Origin: Desulfobacteraceae bacterium
GTDB taxonomy: Bacteria > Desulfobacterota > Desulfobacteria > Desulfobacterales > Desulfosalsimonadaceae
Length of the DNA: 7,418 nucleotides
Assembly: GCA_011389605.1 (NCBI GenBank)
Contig: JAABTZ010000153.1
Coordinates: 1 to 7,418, forward strand
Direction of reading: 5' to 3'
Positions 5,575 through 7,418 of this stretch are shown here, in pieces. Numbering within the stretch: the stretch's first letter is position 1; each line of letters starts with the position of its first letter. Under the pieces are notes generated by a model. That model made no database searches. It was not told the origin of the DNA and saw only the letters and a program-made list of their open reading frames with translations. Position numbers and translations under genes: made by a program.

Positions 5575-6801
5575 TTACCTGGCGATCAATTCAATGTCCA
5601 TGGTCTCTGTGGAAAGGTCCACAATATTTATTCCAAACCCGTCAAAGGACTGAATAAGCAGCTTGTTTGCAAGCTCTTGAGCAGTTCCCTGGTAATCCAC
5701 GGCCAGGGTTGCTTTGCTTGATGTCATTTCAGTGGTTCCAAGTCCGGATACTCCGGGCTGTCCTTCTATAAGAGACCGGAGACGTTCCAGGTGAGGCAGG
5801 ATTCGATCGCCCTGAACCGTTATTATGAATTTTCCTTCAACAGCCGACGCATCACGCCATAAGGAAATGATACGGTCGGCCAGGCTGGTTGCGGCCTTGT
5901 GAGCAGCGTCTGCCATGGAATTTTTGCTTCCCCTTTCCGCATCTTCGCTGACGTTAAGTGCGTGCTCTGAAATTGTGGTCAGTTTTTCGCCGGTTTTTGC
6001 ATTCAGCACATGCATCTGGACATCAGCCCTGAAGGTGCGGATGTTGCTTCCCATTCTGTTGCTCATGGCCCTGGCCCTTGCCTGTCCGACCACCACCAGG
6101 TCTGCGCCCAATTGTTTGGCCATAATAACGGCCTGATAGTCAGCCGGTTCTGCATCAAGGTCCATGGCAAGGACTTCATCGTCTTGAAGGGCCCTTTCCA
6201 GATCCGGAGAGATCAGGGTAAAGCCGGCTTTTGAAAAAGCCTGGCGGATGACCGCTTCGGCGATTTCATCTGAAAATCCGCCATACCCCTGCTTCCACCA
6301 GTAGTTGAAGCCAAGGTCATCGATATTTTTTTCAGCAATCATAAACAGCACCGAAGGCAGATTTTCGGGCATTATCTCAAGGCCGGCATCGGCAAGAGCG
6401 TCTTTTATTTTTTTGGCGGAAACCGTGGCCTCAACCAGTACGTGGAAAAATTTTTCAGTGTGATATTCCCTGACAATGCGGTAGTCGGGAATAAAAGAGT
6501 CCCGCTGGTTGTTTATAACTGCTGCTATCAGTTCAAAATGACGAGCAATGTCGGCTGCGGGTATTATGCGGGATGCCGCTGTGGACACGGTATTGCTAAG
6601 GGCCTGGGAAACGGCTGCGCTTTTGGCGTTTGTAACCTCATTGTATATACGGCTGCTCCCGAAACAGACAATGGTTTGAGTCTCCGTCAGGGGCCGGGCA
6701 ATGCCAAGGCCAGCAAAAAGGCAAATAAGCAGCACCAGTATGACAGCGGCCAATGTCCGGGTATGGATGAAGGATTTGCCTGTGTTTAAAAAATGTTTCA
6801 T
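5575..6801 (-). CDS. Secreted FlgT/CsgG-like protein of unknown function
   Basis: A protein of 408 residues. It has a basic start, a hydrophobic segment at about 16-35 (TLAAVILVLLICLFAGLGIA) and a likely cut after IA; the cysteine in LLIC lacks a proper lipobox. This is a signal peptide or membrane anchor, so the protein is periplasmic or envelope-bound. Residues about 42-140 resemble the FlgT N-terminal/LPP20 fold (many Ala-rich helix residues, then DYRIVREYHTEKFFHVLVEATV). Residues about 175-320 resemble the CsgG/TolB-N type alpha/beta unit: SDEIAEAVIRQAFSKAGF, LGADLVVVGQARA, then VLNAKTGEKL and a helix ending in LW. Residues 322-408 form a third small alpha/beta domain (KFIITVQG, then LAVDYQGTAQELANKL). 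The domain calls come from pattern recognition only. The ATG at 6801 has AAAGGA ten bases upstream; the ATG at 6828 would add nine residues before the signal peptide. No flagellar genes are nearby. Confidence 0.88.
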   Translation of the reverse strand: MKHFLNTGKSFIHTRTLAAVILVLLICLFAGLGIARPLTETQTIVCFGSSRIYNEVTNAKSAAVSQALSNTVSTAASRIIPAADIARHFELIAAVINNQRDSFIPDYRIVREYHTEKFFHVLVEATVSAKKIKDALADAGLEIMPENLPSVLFMIAEKNIDDLGFNYWWKQGYGGFSDEIAEAVIRQAFSKAGFTLISPDLERALQDDEVLAMDLDAEPADYQAVIMAKQLGADLVVVGQARARAMSNRMGSNIRTFRADVQMHVLNAKTGEKLTTISEHALNVSEDAERGSKNSMADAAHKAATSLADRIISLWRDASAVEGKFIITVQGDRILPHLERLRSLIEGQPGVSGLGTTEMTSSKATLAVDYQGTAQELANKLLIQSFDGFGINIVDLSTETMDIELIAR

Positions 6802-6811
6802 CGCCTTGCAT

Positions 6812-6817
6812 TCCTTT
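6812..6817 (-). promoter_or_regulatory. Shine-Dalgarno that fixes the FlgT-like start
   Basis: AAAGGA on the minus strand, ten bases before the ATG at 6801. It supports this start over the ATG at 6828, which has no ribosome binding site and lies inside an inverted repeat. Confidence 0.7.
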
Positions 6818-6819
6818 TG

Positions 6820-6850
6820 TTGCAGCATGGCAGCTGCAAAAATTTTGCAG
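6820..6850. promoter_or_regulatory. Overlapping inverted repeats before the FlgT-like gene: operator or leader hairpin
   Basis: CTGCAAAAATTTTGCAG at 6834-6850 is a perfect palindrome with 8-base arms around one central A. Its left half is shared with a second inverted repeat, TTGCAGC (6820-6826) against GCTGCAA (6833-6839) with a six-base gap. As DNA these are three related half-sites, as in an operator. As RNA they are two mutually exclusive stems, one ending two bases before the ribosome binding site of the gene at 6801. The structure is visible; regulation is inferred. Confidence 0.55.
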
Positions 6851-6885
6851 TAAATGGTATGGTATAAGCCCTGATATATTTTTAT

Positions 6886-7020
6886 TTACCAAATATACGC
6901 CATCTTGCCATGTTTTTCAACCATCTCAGCAAAACCGTCAGCAGCTGATTTATATCGGCAGGCTTCAGGATATTCTTGAAGTGCTGGAGATCGAAGTGGA
7001 TTGAAATTATGATCTGCGAT
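6886..7020 (-). pseudogene. Orphan 44-codon frame without a usual start; possible gene remnant
   Basis: On the minus strand a frame opens after a TGA at 7021-7023 and stays open to TAA at 6886-6888. It overlaps the last 14 bases of the prenyltransferase gene in the +1 frame. It has no ATG, GTG, TTG or CTG until an internal ATG 12 codons before the stop. The composition is protein-like (Tyr, His, Trp, balanced charges). Its end, GFAEMVEKHGKMAYIW, echoes the prenyltransferase segment DFAELVGFMEKYGGIAYA once three residues are gapped. It may be the degenerate end of a duplicated gene, a frameshifted extension, or chance. I do not recognise a family. Confidence 0.3.
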
Positions 7021-7418
7021 TCAGGGCATAGTCTGCCATAAGCATCAGAGTATCCAGGGTGTCTGAAGCAGAAAACAGCTTGAGTCTGGTCTTTGCTTCG
7101 TGCATGTGATCAAGGGCCTTTTGCCGGGCATATGCTATTCCACCGTATTTTTCCATAAAACCAACCAGTTCTGCAAAGTCGGTTTGGGTAAATTGGGGGT
7201 TGGCTATTATTTCTTCCATTCGCCTGCGGTCTGAATCACCGGCCCGGGCAAGGGAGCAGATAACCGGCAGGGTGAGTTTTCCCTCTTTTAAGTCAGCACC
7301 AACGCTTTTGCCAAGCTCGGCAGTGTCAGCAGTATAATCGAGAATATCGTCTGCAATCTGAAAGACCAGGCCCAGGTGCTTTCCATATTCTGTCAGGGCG
7401 GCTTCCTGATCTTGTGAT
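7007..7418 (-). CDS. Trans-polyprenyl diphosphate synthase, C-terminal part (runs off the window)
   Basis: The last 136 residues are visible; the gene continues past the right edge. GLVFQIADDILDY carries the second aspartate-rich motif (DDxxD), which binds magnesium and the isopentenyl diphosphate partner. ELGKSVGADLKEGKLTLPVI follows, as in octaprenyl/heptaprenyl synthases (IspB/HepT type) and in farnesyl/geranylgeranyl synthases. The ending GGIAYARQKALDHMHEAKTRL is the usual last-helix region. The first aspartate-rich motif and the residues that set chain length lie outside the window. The likely role is making the long isoprenoid side chain of menaquinone, at the cytoplasmic face of the membrane; the quinone link is inference. 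An internal ATG at 7219 is not the start, since the family motif lies upstream of it. Confidence 0.93.
   Translation of the reverse strand, partial: SQDQEAALTEYGKHLGLVFQIADDILDYTADTAELGKSVGADLKEGKLTLPVICSLARAGDSDRRRMEEIIANPQFTQTDFAELVGFMEKYGGIAYARQKALDHMHEAKTRLKLFSASDTLDTLMLMADYALNRRS

Noticed and set aside
6442..6789. Plus-strand frame of 115 codons opposite the signal-peptide end of the FlgT-like gene
   Set aside because: It is antisense to a gene with a clear signal peptide and domain pattern; no ribosome binding site.
6920..7003. Plus-strand frame ending LQDILEVLEIEVD before TGA at about 7001-7003
   Set aside because: It has no start codon or ribosome binding site, is opposite the orphan minus-strand frame, and is probably its antisense reflection.

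Overview
The window looks like ordinary chromosome of a Gram-negative anaerobe of the Desulfobacterota type, most likely a Desulfobacterales sulfate reducer. This is inference from three things: the xerC-hslV-hslU gene order, the acyl-CoA dehydrogenase of a fatty-acid oxidiser, and intergenic repeats ending in a GTAAAAAGTC motif that I associate, from memory only, with these genomes. No marker gene fixes the taxon.

Plus-strand half (39-3883): five genes packed head to tail. They are a small Rho-N/SAP-like basic protein, an HAD-fold phosphatase of the NT5C type, the tyrosine recombinase XerC, the HslV peptidase and the HslU unfoldase. The HAD-xerC and hslV-hslU junctions are 4-base ATGA overlaps and the other gaps are 14 and 17 bases, so this reads as one operon. 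XerC resolves chromosome dimers and HslUV is an ATP-dependent cytoplasmic protease. The same trio precedes codY in Bacillus. The operon ends at a 29-bp inverted repeat that starts on the base after the hslU stop codon.

Minus-strand half (4042-7418): reading in the direction of transcription, there is the C-terminal part of a trans-polyprenyl diphosphate synthase (menaquinone side chain), a short spacer with an orphan 44-codon frame, a secreted FlgT/CsgG-like protein, a 375-base AT-rich gap, and an acyl-CoA dehydrogenase. This half converges on the plus-strand operon at about 3884-4041.

The genes are conventional, and I see no phage, CRISPR, toxin-antitoxin or defence system. The parts that deserve attention are noncoding: a 131-bp MITE-like element with a candidate 7-bp target duplication (5370-5500), the long palindrome after hslU (3884-3974), a set of overlapping half-sites in front of the FlgT-like gene (6820-6850), and a protein-like frame without a start codon that echoes the end of the neighbouring prenyltransferase (6886-7020).
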